In this document: one piece after another, positions 36,731 to 46,074 of the stretch | How the letters are laid out: every line of letters begins with the position of its first letter | How positions within the stretch are numbered: position 1 is the first letter of the stretch | Source: Streptomyces sp. CB02058 | GTDB lineage: Bacteria; Actinomycetota; Actinomycetes; Streptomycetales; Streptomycetaceae | Assembly (NCBI RefSeq): GCF_001905505.1 | Contig: NZ_LIPG01000002.1 | Coordinates: 496,001-560,000, forward strand | Length of the DNA stretch: 64,000 bases | Reading direction: 5' to 3' | Notes under the pieces: generated by a model | What the model saw: the letters and a program-made list of their open reading frames with translations, nothing else | Databases searched by the model: none | What the model was told of the DNA's origin: nothing | Made by a program: the position numbers and the translations under genes

Positions 36731-37636
36731 GTGAGCCGGAGCGGCACCCCGGGGCACCCCGTATTTCGTGGGCGGCACGCCACCGCGGCCGCCCCGCACC
36801 GAGGAGAAGAACCACTGGGCAAGCGACAGCCCGAAGGCCCGCCGCCCGCACCGGCGGTGCAGCGCATCCGACTGCGCTACACCAAGCGGGGCCGCCTCCG
36901 GTTCACCAGTCACAGAGACTTCCAGCGTGCCTTCGAGCGGGCGCTGCGCCGCTCCGAGGTGCCCATGGCCTACTCGGCCGGATTCACCCCGCACCCCAAG
37001 GTGTCGTACGCCAACGCCGCCCCCACGGGCACGGGCAGCGAGGCCGAGTTCCTGGAGATCGCCCTCACCGAGGCGCGGGATCCGGACATCCTGCGCAGGC
37101 TGCTCGACGAGTCGATGCCCGACGGGCTCGACGTCATCGACGCGGTGGAGGCCCGTACCTCCGGCCTCGCCGACCGGCTGACCGCTTCCGTATGGGAGAT
37201 GCGGCTCGACGGCGTCGCCGTGCGGGACGCGGAGAAGGCCGTGGCCGCCTTCCTGGCAGCCGAGACCGTCGAGGTCCAGCGCCGCGCGAAGAACGGCATG
37301 CGCAGCTTCGACGCCCGCGCGGCCGTGGCCGACCTGCAGGCTCTTGATCCACAGCCTGATAGGTCCGGGGACGGGCCCTGTGCGATACTGCGGCTGGTAG
37401 TGCGGCACGTGACACCTGCCGTGCGACCCGACGACGTCCTGTCCGGTCTCCGAGCTGTGGCCGACCTAACGCCGCCGGTCCCCGCAGCGGTGACCAGGCT
37501 GGCGCAGGGGCTCTTCGACGAGGAGTCCGGCACGGTGACCGACCCGCTCGCGCCCGACCGCGAGGCTGCCCCGGCCGTTTCCACGGCCGATCCGGCCGCC
37601 GCCGCGACGGCGCCGGAAGGTGCAGGTTCCGCGTAA
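36731..37636 (+). CDS. TIGR03936/DUF2344 radical SAM-associated protein
   Basis: Partner protein of the upstream radical SAM enzyme; 301 residues from GTG 36731. The conserved part begins at VQRIRLRYTKRGRLRFTSHRDFQRAFERALRRSEVPMAYSAGFTPHPK, the DUF2344 signature. Function is unknown; in other phyla it is fused to the radical SAM domain. The likely biological start is CTG 36815 (LGKRQPEG), which has GAGGAG eight bases upstream, whereas GTG 36731 has no spaced ribosome site and adds 28 low-complexity residues. The C-terminus is Ala/Pro-rich. It is followed by rne after 229 bases. Confidence 0.88.
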   Translation: MSRSGTPGHPVFRGRHATAAAPHRGEEPLGKRQPEGPPPAPAVQRIRLRYTKRGRLRFTSHRDFQRAFERALRRSEVPMAYSAGFTPHPKVSYANAAPTGTGSEAEFLEIALTEARDPDILRRLLDESMPDGLDVIDAVEARTSGLADRLTASVWEMRLDGVAVRDAEKAVAAFLAAETVEVQRRAKNGMRSFDARAAVADLQALDPQPDRSGDGPCAILRLVVRHVTPAVRPDDVLSGLRAVADLTPPVPAAVTRLAQGLFDEESGTVTDPLAPDREAAPAVSTADPAAAATAPEGAGSA

Positions 37637-37865
37637 GGCGGTCGTTGTAGCGCAGCCCTCGGACTCGGGAGCCACCTGGGTCGGGCCGCGCACCGCCCCA
37701 TAAGACTTTCGCCAGGCCGTGCGCAGTGCGTACGGAACCGGCGAGCCAGACATCAGCTCCCGTGCGGCGCCCGCGCCCCGGACGGCGGTATCGCGCACAT
37801 CACGCGAATCGCGCCGGACCGGATTCAGGCGTGGCGCCCGGGAGCGCGACGGGAGAACCGCCCGC

Positions 37866-40800
37866 ATGCACGAGCCGAACGAACCCGGTACGACCGGGAA
37901 CACCGAAGAGAACAACGCCCCCGGGGACAAGCTGCCGCCGCGCCGCAGGCGCCGCGCCGCCTCCCGCCCCGCGGGACCGCCGTCGGGCGCGCCGGGCGCG
38001 TCCGCCGCCGAGGACGTGGCGCCGGCCGTACAGGCCGCTGCCGACGAAACCCCCGAGCCCGCCGAGGCCGCGCCCCCGCGTGCCCGCCGCCGTGCGGTCC
38101 GCAAGGCCACCGCTCCGGCCGGAGCCCCGCAGACCGCCGAGGTCGTGGAGCCGGTGGCCGAGACCCCGGCCGCCGAGCCGGTCACCGCCCCCGAGCCCGC
38201 CGAGGCCGCGCCTCCGCGTGCCCGCCGCCGTGCGGTCCGCAAGGCCACCGCTCCGGCCGGGGCCCCGCAGACCGCCGAGGTCGTGGAGCCGGTCGTCGAG
38301 ACCGCCCCCGTGGAGGAAGAGGCCGAGGAGGCCGAGGAGACCGTCGAGGCGCCCGTCGTCGAGGCGCCCCGCGGCCGCCGCCGCGCCACCCGTAAGGCGA
38401 CCGCTCCGGCGGGCGCCCCGCAGACCGCCGAGGCCGTCGCGGCCGTCGCGGAGGAGACCCCCGAAGCCGAGCCGGTGAAGGCCGCCGAGCCCGCCGCACC
38501 CGTGGCCGAGCCCGAGCCCGCCGCGGCCCCGCGTGGCCGCACCAGGCGCCGCGCGTCGGCCCCGGCCGGTGCGCCGCAGGCCGCCCAGGGCACCGAGACC
38601 CAGGCCGAGACCGTGGCCGAGCCGGTCGCCGGGACCGCCCGGGCCGAGGAGCCCGCCGTCGCTGAGGAGGCCCCCGCCGCCGAGGCCCCCCGCGGACGCC
38701 GCAGGGCGTCCCGCAAGGCGAGCGCCCCGGCCGGTTCGCCGCAGCCCGTCGAGGAGGTCGCCGAGGCGGCCGCCGAGAAGGCCGAGAGCCTCCCCGCCGC
38801 CGTCGCCGAGGAACTGGCCACCGAGACCGAGCAGGTCGAGGAAGCCGCGCCGCGAGGCCGTCAGCGCCGCCGGGCCACCGCCGCCGCGGGCCGACCCGAG
38901 TTCACCGGCAAGGCCGAGGAACCGGCCCGCAAGGGCCGCCGCGCGACGCGTCCCGCCGTCGCCGTCTTCCAGGCCCCGGTCTTCGCCGAGCCGATGTTCC
39001 AGACCCCGGAGACCGCTGCCGCCGCCGCGGCCGCGGCAGGTTCCGTCTCGCCGTACGACGAGAGCGACGACGTCGAGGAGCGGAAGACCTCGGACCGGGC
39101 GCCGCGCAAGGCCGAGGCCGGCCAGGCCCCCGAGGCCGCCGCACCCGCCGAGGCGGCCGAGGCCGCACCGCAGGGCGGCTCCCGCCGCCGTCGGCGCCGT
39201 CGTGGCGAGGCCGTCGAGACCGAGCCGGCCGCGACCCCGGTCACGCTCCCGGCCGAGCAGCCCGCCGCCTCCACCGCCGTCGACGACGAGCACGAGGCCG
39301 AGCAGGAGACCGAGGCCGAGCACGAGGGCGACGAGTCGGACGAGTACGGCGACCGCCCCTCGCGCCGCCGCCGTCGTGGTGGCCGTCGCCGCCGTCGTGG
39401 CGAGGCCAACGAGGCGGACGACGCCGAGCAGAGCGACGACGCCGCGGCGGACCGCTCCGAGGACGAGCAGCAGGCCCGGGAGGAAGAGGAGGACGACGAG
39501 CACGAGTCCTCCGCCGGCTCCAGCAGCAGCCGTCGCCGCCGTCGCCGTCGCCGTCGCAGCGGGGACGCCTCCGGCGAGGACCACGGCACGGGCTCCGACG
39601 ACCCGGAGCGTACGGTCGTCAAGGTCCGCGAGCCCCGCAAGAAGGAGGCCGAGCGCGAGCCCGGCACCGGCTTCGACGAGGTCCAGTCCATCAAGGGCTC
39701 GACCCGTATGGAGGCCAAGAAGCAGCGCCGCCGCGAGGGCCGGGAGCAGGGCCGCCGCCGTGTCCCGATCATCACCGAGGCCGAGTTCCTGGCCCGCCGC
39801 GAGGCCGTCGAGCGCGTCATGGTCGTCCGCCAGAGCGGCGAGCGCACGCAGATCGGCGTCCTCGAGGACAACGTGCTCGTCGAGCACTACGTCAACAAGG
39901 AGCAGGCCACCAGCTACGTCGGCAACGTCTACCTGGGCAAGGTGCAGAACGTCCTGCCGTCCATGGAGGCCGCCTTCGTCGACATCGGCAAGGGCCGCAA
40001 CGCCGTGCTGTACGCGGGCGAGGTCAACTTCGAGGCGCTCGGCATGGCCCACGGGCCCCGCCGCATCGAGACCGCGCTGAAGTCCGGCCAGTCCGTCCTC
40101 GTCCAGGTGACGAAGGACCCGATCGGCCACAAGGGCGCCCGCCTGACCAGCCAGGTCTCGCTGCCCGGCCGCTACCTGGTCTACGTGCCCGAGGGCTCGA
40201 TGACCGGCATCAGCCGCAAGCTGCCCGACACCGAGCGTGCCCGGCTGAAGACCATCCTCAAGAAGATCGTTCCCGAGGACGCGGGCGTCATCGTGCGCAC
40301 CGCCGCCGAGGGCGCGAGCGAGGACGAGCTGCGCCGTGACGTCGAGCGTCTCCAGCAGCAGTGGGAAGAGATCCAGAAGAAGTCGAAGAACACCAGCAGC
40401 TCCAACGCGCCGACGCTGCTCTACGGCGAGCCGGACATGACCGTCCGGGTCGTCCGCGACATCTTCAACGAGGACTTCTCGAAGGTCATCGTCAGCGGTG
40501 ACGACGCCTGGGAGACCATCCACGGATACGTCTCGCACGTGGCGCCCGACCTGACGGACCGGCTCTCGCGCTGGACCTCCGAGGTCGACGTCTTCGCGAC
40601 GTACCGCATCGACGAGCAGCTGATGAAGGCGCTGGACCGCAAGGTCTACCTGCCCAGCGGCGGCTCGCTGGTGATCGACAAGACCGAGGCGATGGTCGTC
40701 GTCGACGTCAACACCGGCAAGTTCACCGGGCAGGGCGGAAACCTCGAGGAGACCGTCACCAAGAACAACCTGGAGGCGGCCGAGGAGATCGTGCGCCAGC

Positions 40801-42023
40801 TCCGGCTGCGCGACCTCGGTGGCATCGTCGTCGTCGACTTCATCGACATGGTGCTGGAGTCCAACCGCGACCTGGTGCTGCGCCGGCTGCTGGAGTGCCT
40901 GGGACGCGACCGTACGAAGCACCAGGTCGCCGAGGTCACCTCGCTGGGCCTGGTCCAGATGACCCGCAAGCGGGTGGGCCAGGGTCTCCTGGAGTCCTTC
41001 TCCGAGACCTGTGTCCACTGCAACGGGCGCGGCGTCATCGTCCACATGGAGCAGCCGACCTCCGCCGGTGGCGGTGGCAAGCGCTCCAAGAAGCGCCGCG
41101 GTGGTGCCGGGCACGAGCACGGCCAGGACCACGAGCACGCCGAGCAGCACGAGGCGGAGACCGAGGCCGAGGTCGCGGCGGAGGTCGCCGCACCGGTGGC
41201 CCTGCCCGAGCCGGAGTTCGTGGCCGACGAGGAGCTGTACAGCAGCCCCGCCGAGGCCGAGGCGGCGGCGTCGCGCGGCCGTGGCCGCCGGCGTGCCACC
41301 CGCAAGGTGACGGCTCCGGCCGGTGCCCCGGTGGCGGAGCCCGCTCCGGCCCCGGTCGTCGAGGAGCCGCAGCCCGAGCCGGTCGCCGAGACCCCGGTGG
41401 CGGCTCCGGCCGAGCCCGAGGCCGAGGCCCCCGCGCCCGAGGCCGCACCTCCGGCGCGTGCGCGTCGCAGGGCGACCCGGAAGGCGACCGCTCCGGCGGG
41501 CTCGCCCAAGGCGGCCGATGTGACGCCCCCGGTCCAGCCGGCCGAGCCCGCGGCGGAGCCCGTCGCGGTCGAGGACCCGGTCGTCGAGGCCCCCGCGGCC
41601 CCGGCTCCCGCTCCGTCCGATGAGACGCCGGCCCCCGCGGCCGAGGAGGAGTCCGCCCCGGCGGCCCCGCCGCGCGCCCGTCGCCGGGTGACCCGCAAGG
41701 TCACCGCTCCGGCCGGGTCGCCCGCCGGTGCCGAGGAGGCCGCGGTCGTCGTGGTCGCGGGCACCGAGTCCGACACGCCCGAGGCCCCCGAGGCCGAGGC
41801 GTCGGAAACGGAGGCTCCGGTCAAGAAGACGGCAGCGCGCAAGACCGCGAAGAAGGCCACGGCGAAGAAGGCGGCCACCAAGAAGACGGCCGCCAAGACG
41901 GTCGCGAAGAAGACCGCCGCGAAGAAGACGACCACGAAGAAGGCGGCCGCGAAGAAGACCGTCGCGGCCGAGCAGTCGTCGCCTTCCGTGACGGCTTCCG
42001 CTCCGTCCGCCGATTCGGAGTGA
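37866..42023 (+). CDS. rne: Ribonuclease E/G family endoribonuclease
   Basis: Single-strand-specific endoribonuclease for mRNA decay and rRNA/tRNA processing, 1385 residues. The catalytic core is central (about residues 630-1060), as known for streptomycete RNase ES: an S1 domain with YVGNVYLGKVQNVLPSMEAAFVDIG, DNase I-like metal residues in MVVVDVNTG and IVVVDFIDM, and the zinc-link CVHC. The N-terminal 600 residues are Ala/Pro/Glu-rich with repeated RRRAVRKATAPAGAPQTAE blocks and Arg clusters; the C-terminus repeats the same motif and ends in a KKTAAKK tail like histone H1. The ATG at 37866 (MHEPNEP) has GGGAG upstream. A terminator follows. Confidence 0.96.
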   Translation: MHEPNEPGTTGNTEENNAPGDKLPPRRRRRAASRPAGPPSGAPGASAAEDVAPAVQAAADETPEPAEAAPPRARRRAVRKATAPAGAPQTAEVVEPVAETPAAEPVTAPEPAEAAPPRARRRAVRKATAPAGAPQTAEVVEPVVETAPVEEEAEEAEETVEAPVVEAPRGRRRATRKATAPAGAPQTAEAVAAVAEETPEAEPVKAAEPAAPVAEPEPAAAPRGRTRRRASAPAGAPQAAQGTETQAETVAEPVAGTARAEEPAVAEEAPAAEAPRGRRRASRKASAPAGSPQPVEEVAEAAAEKAESLPAAVAEELATETEQVEEAAPRGRQRRRATAAAGRPEFTGKAEEPARKGRRATRPAVAVFQAPVFAEPMFQTPETAAAAAAAAGSVSPYDESDDVEERKTSDRAPRKAEAGQAPEAAAPAEAAEAAPQGGSRRRRRRRGEAVETEPAATPVTLPAEQPAASTAVDDEHEAEQETEAEHEGDESDEYGDRPSRRRRRGGRRRRRGEANEADDAEQSDDAAADRSEDEQQAREEEEDDEHESSAGSSSSRRRRRRRRRSGDASGEDHGTGSDDPERTVVKVREPRKKEAEREPGTGFDEVQSIKGSTRMEAKKQRRREGREQGRRRVPIITEAEFLARREAVERVMVVRQSGERTQIGVLEDNVLVEHYVNKEQATSYVGNVYLGKVQNVLPSMEAAFVDIGKGRNAVLYAGEVNFEALGMAHGPRRIETALKSGQSVLVQVTKDPIGHKGARLTSQVSLPGRYLVYVPEGSMTGISRKLPDTERARLKTILKKIVPEDAGVIVRTAAEGASEDELRRDVERLQQQWEEIQKKSKNTSSSNAPTLLYGEPDMTVRVVRDIFNEDFSKVIVSGDDAWETIHGYVSHVAPDLTDRLSRWTSEVDVFATYRIDEQLMKALDRKVYLPSGGSLVIDKTEAMVVVDVNTGKFTGQGGNLEETVTKNNLEAAEEIVRQLRLRDLGGIVVVDFIDMVLESNRDLVLRRLLECLGRDRTKHQVAEVTSLGLVQMTRKRVGQGLLESFSETCVHCNGRGVIVHMEQPTSAGGGGKRSKKRRGGAGHEHGQDHEHAEQHEAETEAEVAAEVAAPVALPEPEFVADEELYSSPAEAEAAASRGRGRRRATRKVTAPAGAPVAEPAPAPVVEEPQPEPVAETPVAAPAEPEAEAPAPEAAPPARARRRATRKATAPAGSPKAADVTPPVQPAEPAAEPVAVEDPVVEAPAAPAPAPSDETPAPAAEEESAPAAPPRARRRVTRKVTAPAGSPAGAEEAAVVVVAGTESDTPEAPEAEASETEAPVKKTAARKTAKKATAKKAATKKTAAKTVAKKTAAKKTTTKKAAAKKTVAAEQSSPSVTASAPSADSE
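38050..38295 (+). repeat. Direct repeat inside rne (46-codon period)
   Basis: Two nearly identical copies of about 105 bases, starting near 38050 and 38188, encode PEPAEAAPPRARRRAVRKA followed by TAPAGAPQTAEVVEPV. Weaker copies recur at about 38370, 38550, 38700, 41290, 41460 and 41670. The unit couples an Arg-rich patch to a Pro/Ala linker, suggesting expansion of an RNA- or partner-binding element by slippage or recombination. Confidence 0.8.
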
Positions 42024-42366
42024 ATCGCCGACCGAGCCTTTCGTAACCGGTTGTTCATCGATCCGTGTCCCGCCCCGAAGCCTTCGGGGCGGGACACGTG
42101 CTTTGTTTCAGAACTGATGCACTAGCCGGTTAACAGGCCCGAAATCGCCTGAGAAATCCCTGATAATGTGACGGCGGTCGCTGGCTGTGAAGTTCCTGGA
42201 CGGGAACTACGGTCGGTGACCGGCCCGGTTCAGGACAGACCGGACCCAAGTTTCCTTGGTAGGGCGTCGGCATTCTGCCGGTGGGGTTATGCGCGGCCTC
42301 GTGAGACGTCCCGCACCCCAGACCTCTGCCTGTGAAGAGCTCTTGCGGTGTTCAAGGAGGACGTCC
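42024..42366 (+). other. Intergenic region between rne and the sugar operon
   Basis: 343 bases holding the rne terminator (42065-42097) and presumably the operon promoter. A GATAAT hexamer at 42162-42167 is the best -10 candidate, but no convincing -35 lies at the right distance. No RNA gene or coding frame is recognised. The left edge of the accessory block should fall here. Confidence 0.45.
42065..42097 (+). terminator. Intrinsic terminator after rne
   Basis: A 15-base-pair perfect stem (GTGTCCCGCCCCGAA and its complement), loop GCC, followed by GTGCTTTGTTT, a rare T-rich tail for this genome. Confidence 0.9.
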
Positions 42367-43485
42367 ATGACGAGCATCAACGAGCAGCCGATTCCTGCTG
42401 CCCGCCCGGTCATCGGTGAAGAAGAGATCGAGGCAGCCGTACGCGTGCTGCGCAGCGGTCGCGTCGTGCAGGGCCCGGAGGTCGCGGCCTTCGAGGAAGG
42501 CTTCTCCGAGCTGGTCGACGGACGTCACTGCGTCGCCGTCAACTCCGGTACCTCCGCACTGCACATGCTGCTGCTCGCCCTCGGCATCGGCCCGGGCGAC
42601 GAGGTGATCGTCCCGTCCTTCTCCTTCGCGGCATCCGCCAACGCGGTCCGACTGGTCGGCGCCGACGTCGTGTTCGCCGACATCGAGCCCGGCAGCTACG
42701 GCCTCGACCCGGCCGCCGTCGAGGCGGCGATCACGCCGCGCACGGCCGCCGTCATGCCGGTGCACCTCTACGGTCACCCGGCTGCCATGGACAAGCTCAT
42801 GCCCATCGCGGAGAAGCACAAACTCGCCGTCGTCGAAGACGCGTGCCAGGCGCACGCCGCGGCTCTGAACGGCACCCCCGTCGGCGCGTTCGGCGCGGGC
42901 GGAACGTTCAGCTTCTACCCGACCAAGAACATGCACTCCCTCGAGGGCGGCATGGTCACCACGGCCGACGCCGAACTCGCCCGCACCCTGCGCCTCCTGC
43001 GCAACCAGGGCATGGAGGCGCGGTACGCCAACGAGATCGTCGGCGCCAACATGCGCATGACGGACGTCGCCGCCGCCGTCGGCCGCGTACAGCTCACCAA
43101 GGTCGGTGGCTGGACCGAGCAGCGCCGCGCCAACGCCGCCTACCTCGACGCGCACATCACCGCCCCGAACGTCACGACGCCGCCGGTCGCCGAGGGTGCC
43201 CGCCACGTCTACCACCAGTACACGATCCGGGTGCAGGGCGACCGCGACGCCGCGATGGCCAAGCTCACCGAGGCGGGCATCGGCAACGCCGTCTACTACC
43301 CGACCCCGATCCACCGGCTGAAGCCGTACTGGGAGCCGGACCAGAAGGCCGGCCGCAACTGGGACCTGCCGGAGACCGAGCGGGCCGCCGCCGAGGTCGT
43401 CTCGCTCCCCGTCCACCCGTCGCTGAGCGAGGGTGACCTGGCGCGCATCGCCGACGCCGTGAACTCGCTGGGGGAGAACCTGTGA
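42367..43485 (+). CDS. DegT/DnrJ/EryC1 aminotransferase, WbpE-like
   Basis: PLP-dependent sugar aminotransferase, 372 residues, proposed to aminate the 3-keto group of UDP-GlcNAcA. The PLP Lys is in FSFYPTKNMHSLEGG near residue 187. NSGTSALHMLLLALGIGPGDEVIVPSFSF binds cofactor phosphate and VEDACQAHAA holds the PLP-ring Asp. The ATG at 42367 has AAGGAGGAC at ideal spacing, so the longer frame from 42256 is rejected. Its stop overlaps the Gfo/Idh gene by four bases, so the aminotransferase and oxidoreductase are made together, as for WbpE and WbpB. It could act on another 3-keto sugar; the full pathway nearby argues for the Wbp role. Confidence 0.9.
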   Translation: MTSINEQPIPAARPVIGEEEIEAAVRVLRSGRVVQGPEVAAFEEGFSELVDGRHCVAVNSGTSALHMLLLALGIGPGDEVIVPSFSFAASANAVRLVGADVVFADIEPGSYGLDPAAVEAAITPRTAAVMPVHLYGHPAAMDKLMPIAEKHKLAVVEDACQAHAAALNGTPVGAFGAGGTFSFYPTKNMHSLEGGMVTTADAELARTLRLLRNQGMEARYANEIVGANMRMTDVAAAVGRVQLTKVGGWTEQRRANAAYLDAHITAPNVTTPPVAEGARHVYHQYTIRVQGDRDAAMAKLTEAGIGNAVYYPTPIHRLKPYWEPDQKAGRNWDLPETERAAAEVVSLPVHPSLSEGDLARIADAVNSLGENL

Positions 43486-44501
43486 CCGCCGTACTGAGGG
43501 CAGGCCTCATCGGCCTCGGTTCCATGGGGCGCAACCACGCCCGTGTCCTCGCCGGACTGGAGGGCGTGACCCTGGTCGGCGTCGTCGACCCGATGGGCGA
43601 CAAGAACGGCTGGGCGCAGGGCGCCCCCGTCCTGTCGACCGTCGAGGAGCTCATCGCGCTCGGCGTCGACTACGCGGTCGTGGCCTGCCCGACCGCCCTC
43701 CACGAAGAGGTCGGCCTCAAGCTGGCCGAGGCCGGCGTCTGCGCCCTGATCGAGAAGCCGCTGGCCGACACCGTCGAGGGCGCCCGCCGCCTCGTCGAGG
43801 CCTTCGAGTCGCGCGGCCTGGTGGCCGGCGTCGGCCACATCGAGCGCTGCAACCCGGCCCTGCGCTCCCTGCGCAGCCGCCTGGAGGCCGGCGAGCTCGG
43901 TGACGTGTTCCAGGTCGTCACCCGCCGCCAGGGGCCCTTCCCCCACCGCATCGCCGACGTCGGTGTGGTGAAGGACCTCGCGACGCACGACATCGACCTC
44001 ACGGGCTGGGTCACCGGCCGGACGTACACCTCGATCGCGGCCCACACGGTCTCCAAGTCCGGCCGCAAGCACGAGGACATGGTCTCCGCCGTCGGCCAGC
44101 TCTCCGACGGCACCATGGTCAACCACCTGGTCAACTGGCTGAGCCCGCTCAAGGAGCGCTTCACCTCGGTCACCGGCGAGCGCGGCTGCTACATCGCCGA
44201 CACCCTCACCGCCGACCTCACGTTCCACTCGAACGCGGCCGTGACGACCGAGTGGGAGGCGCTGCGCGCCTTCCGCGGTGTCTCCGAGGGCGACATGATC
44301 CGCTACGCGATCCCGAAGCGCGAGCCGCTGCTCGTCGAGCACGAGCTCTTCCGGGACGCCGTGCTGGGCGAGTCGGCCGATATCTGCACTTTGCGGCAGG
44401 GGCTGCGTACCGTTGAGGTGGCGGCTTCGGTGCTGGAATCGGCCCGGAGCGGTCGGACGATTGTTCTTGAGACAGGAGAGCCCGCTCATCATGGCGGTTG
44501 A
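43482..44501 (+). CDS. Gfo/Idh/MocA oxidoreductase, WbpB-like
   Basis: NAD-dependent sugar dehydrogenase, 339 residues, proposed to oxidise C3 of UDP-GlcNAcA. The Rossmann motif is GLIGLGSMGRNHARVLAG at about residues 8-25. The conserved IEKPLADT and GVGHIERCNPA (dehydrogenase/substrate residues) are present, as is the KDLATHDIDLTGW His-Asp motif. In WbpB-type enzymes the bound NADH is recycled by 2-oxoglutarate. The GTG at 43482 overlaps the aminotransferase stop. Ten bases before its end the next gene's frame opens (GT4 start at 44491), so all are translationally linked. Confidence 0.9.
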   Translation: MTAVLRAGLIGLGSMGRNHARVLAGLEGVTLVGVVDPMGDKNGWAQGAPVLSTVEELIALGVDYAVVACPTALHEEVGLKLAEAGVCALIEKPLADTVEGARRLVEAFESRGLVAGVGHIERCNPALRSLRSRLEAGELGDVFQVVTRRQGPFPHRIADVGVVKDLATHDIDLTGWVTGRTYTSIAAHTVSKSGRKHEDMVSAVGQLSDGTMVNHLVNWLSPLKERFTSVTGERGCYIADTLTADLTFHSNAAVTTEWEALRAFRGVSEGDMIRYAIPKREPLLVEHELFRDAVLGESADICTLRQGLRTVEVAASVLESARSGRTIVLETGEPAHHGG

Positions 44502-46074
44502 GAGTTCGGTGACGGCGACGAAGCACAGCACACGCGGCAAGATCGTCATGCTGGTCGACAACGGCGTGAACGGTGACTCGCGTGTCCAGAAGGAGGCGCG
44601 TTCCGCCGCTGCGGCTGGCTGGGACGTGGTCCTGCTGGGCAAGTCCCCGACCAAGAAGGGACAGCGCTGGCAGATCGGTGACGCCCAGGTACGCCTGCTG
44701 CACGTCCCGACGCCCATGCACCGCAGGCGCCACGAGTACCGTCGCGCCATTCTGAGGTCTCCGCTCGCCTACAAGCCGGGCCCCCTGGCCGCCTACCGCA
44801 GGCAGCGGATGAAGGCATGGCGGACCGAGCTGAACATCCGGCTCATCCAGGCGGGGCGGAAGGGTTCCGCGGTCGGCAGGCTCAAGCTGCTGCCGCCCCG
44901 GGTGGCCTCCAAGGTGATGAGCAAGTGGGTCGCCCTGCGCGTCAAGCAGACGGAGACCCTCGACCAGCGCCGCAAGGACATGAACTCCCCGCTGGACCGC
45001 TTCACCACCGCGTTCTGGCTGCGCACGATGGGGGACCGCGCCTGGCGTCGTCTCGACCCCGCGCTGTGGGACATGGAGCTGGCGTACGGCAAGGTCATCG
45101 ACTCCCTGGAGCCCGACCTGATCCACGCCAACGACTTCCGCATGCTCGGTGTGGGCGCCCGGGCGAAGCTGCGGGCCGAGGCCAAGGGCCGCTCCGTCAA
45201 GCTCGTCTGGGACGCCCACGAGTTCCTGCCGGGCATCAAGCCGTGGAACTCGCACCCGCGCTGGCACGTCGCGCAGTGCGCCTACGAGCGGGAGTTCTCG
45301 CAGTACGCCGACGCCGTGACGACCGTCTCCGAGACCCTCGCCGAGATGCTCGCCGAACGGCACGGTCTCAAGGAGAAGCCCGGGGTCGTGCTGAACGCCC
45401 CGGACGCCGAGATCTCGCCCGAGCAGGCCGCCGAGCCCGTGCCGGACCTGCGTGAGCTGTGCGGGATCGGGCCCGATGTCCCGCTCGCCGTCTACAGCGG
45501 TGCGGCGGCCCCGCAGCGCGGCCTCGACATCATGGTCGAGGGACTTCCGCAACTGCCCGGCACGCACGTGGCCTTCGTGGTGCTGCGGCCGACGTCGGAC
45601 TACATGAACCAGCTGACGGCGCGGGCGCAGGAGCTCGGCGTGACGGAGCGGCTGCACATCCTGCCGTACGTCCCGCACTACCAGGTCGTGCCGTTCCTGG
45701 CCTCGGCGAACGTGGGGGTCATCCCGATCCACCACTGGCCGAACCACGAGATCGCCCTGATCACCAAGTTCTTCGAGTACTCGCACGCGCGGCTCCCGTT
45801 CGTCGTCAGCGACGTCAAGACGATGGGCGAGATGGTGGCGCGCACCGGTCAGGGCGAGGTGTTCACCGCCGAGGACGTGTCCGACTACGTCCGCGCGGTC
45901 AAGGCCGTACTGGCCGACCCCGAGAAGTACCGCGGCGTCTACGACTCCGAGGGGCTGCTCGAGGAGTGGACCTGGGAGGCGCAGGCAGAGGTGCTCGACG
46001 ATGTGTACGACCGCGTGCTCGGCGGCGGTACCCGCGGCAAGGCTCCGGCGAGTGTTGCCCAGGTGGTGGCATGA
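44491..46074 (+). CDS. GT4-type glycosyltransferase, first of a paralogous pair
   Basis: GT-B fold glycosyltransferase of 527 residues, probably cytosolic. The N-terminal Rossmann half has KIVMLVDNGVNGDSRVQKEARSAAAAGW (about residues 15-42) and LIHANDFRMLGVGARA, with WDAHEFLPG between halves. The nucleotide-sugar half has AVYSGAAAPQRGLDIMVEGL and KFFEYSHARLPFVVSDVKTMGE, the GT4 donor-binding segment. A long basic insertion lies at about residues 90-180. It is closely similar to the enzyme at 49010. The ATG at 44491 has CAGGAGAG upstream and overlaps the Gfo/Idh gene. Donor and acceptor are unknown; assembly of the diaminouronate polymer is inferred. Confidence 0.88.
   Translation: MAVESSVTATKHSTRGKIVMLVDNGVNGDSRVQKEARSAAAAGWDVVLLGKSPTKKGQRWQIGDAQVRLLHVPTPMHRRRHEYRRAILRSPLAYKPGPLAAYRRQRMKAWRTELNIRLIQAGRKGSAVGRLKLLPPRVASKVMSKWVALRVKQTETLDQRRKDMNSPLDRFTTAFWLRTMGDRAWRRLDPALWDMELAYGKVIDSLEPDLIHANDFRMLGVGARAKLRAEAKGRSVKLVWDAHEFLPGIKPWNSHPRWHVAQCAYEREFSQYADAVTTVSETLAEMLAERHGLKEKPGVVLNAPDAEISPEQAAEPVPDLRELCGIGPDVPLAVYSGAAAPQRGLDIMVEGLPQLPGTHVAFVVLRPTSDYMNQLTARAQELGVTERLHILPYVPHYQVVPFLASANVGVIPIHHWPNHEIALITKFFEYSHARLPFVVSDVKTMGEMVARTGQGEVFTAEDVSDYVRAVKAVLADPEKYRGVYDSEGLLEEWTWEAQAEVLDDVYDRVLGGGTRGKAPASVAQVVA

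Noticed and set aside
36501..36734. Possible gene between the radical SAM and DUF2344 genes
   Set aside because: The only frame open here is a continuation of a frame overlapping the radical SAM gene; no start with a ribosome site after the terminator.
37800..41150. Minus-strand open frame of more than 1100 codons opposite rne
   Set aside because: Gly/Leu/Val low-complexity product mirrors the repeats of rne on the other strand; no ribosome site and no family resemblance.
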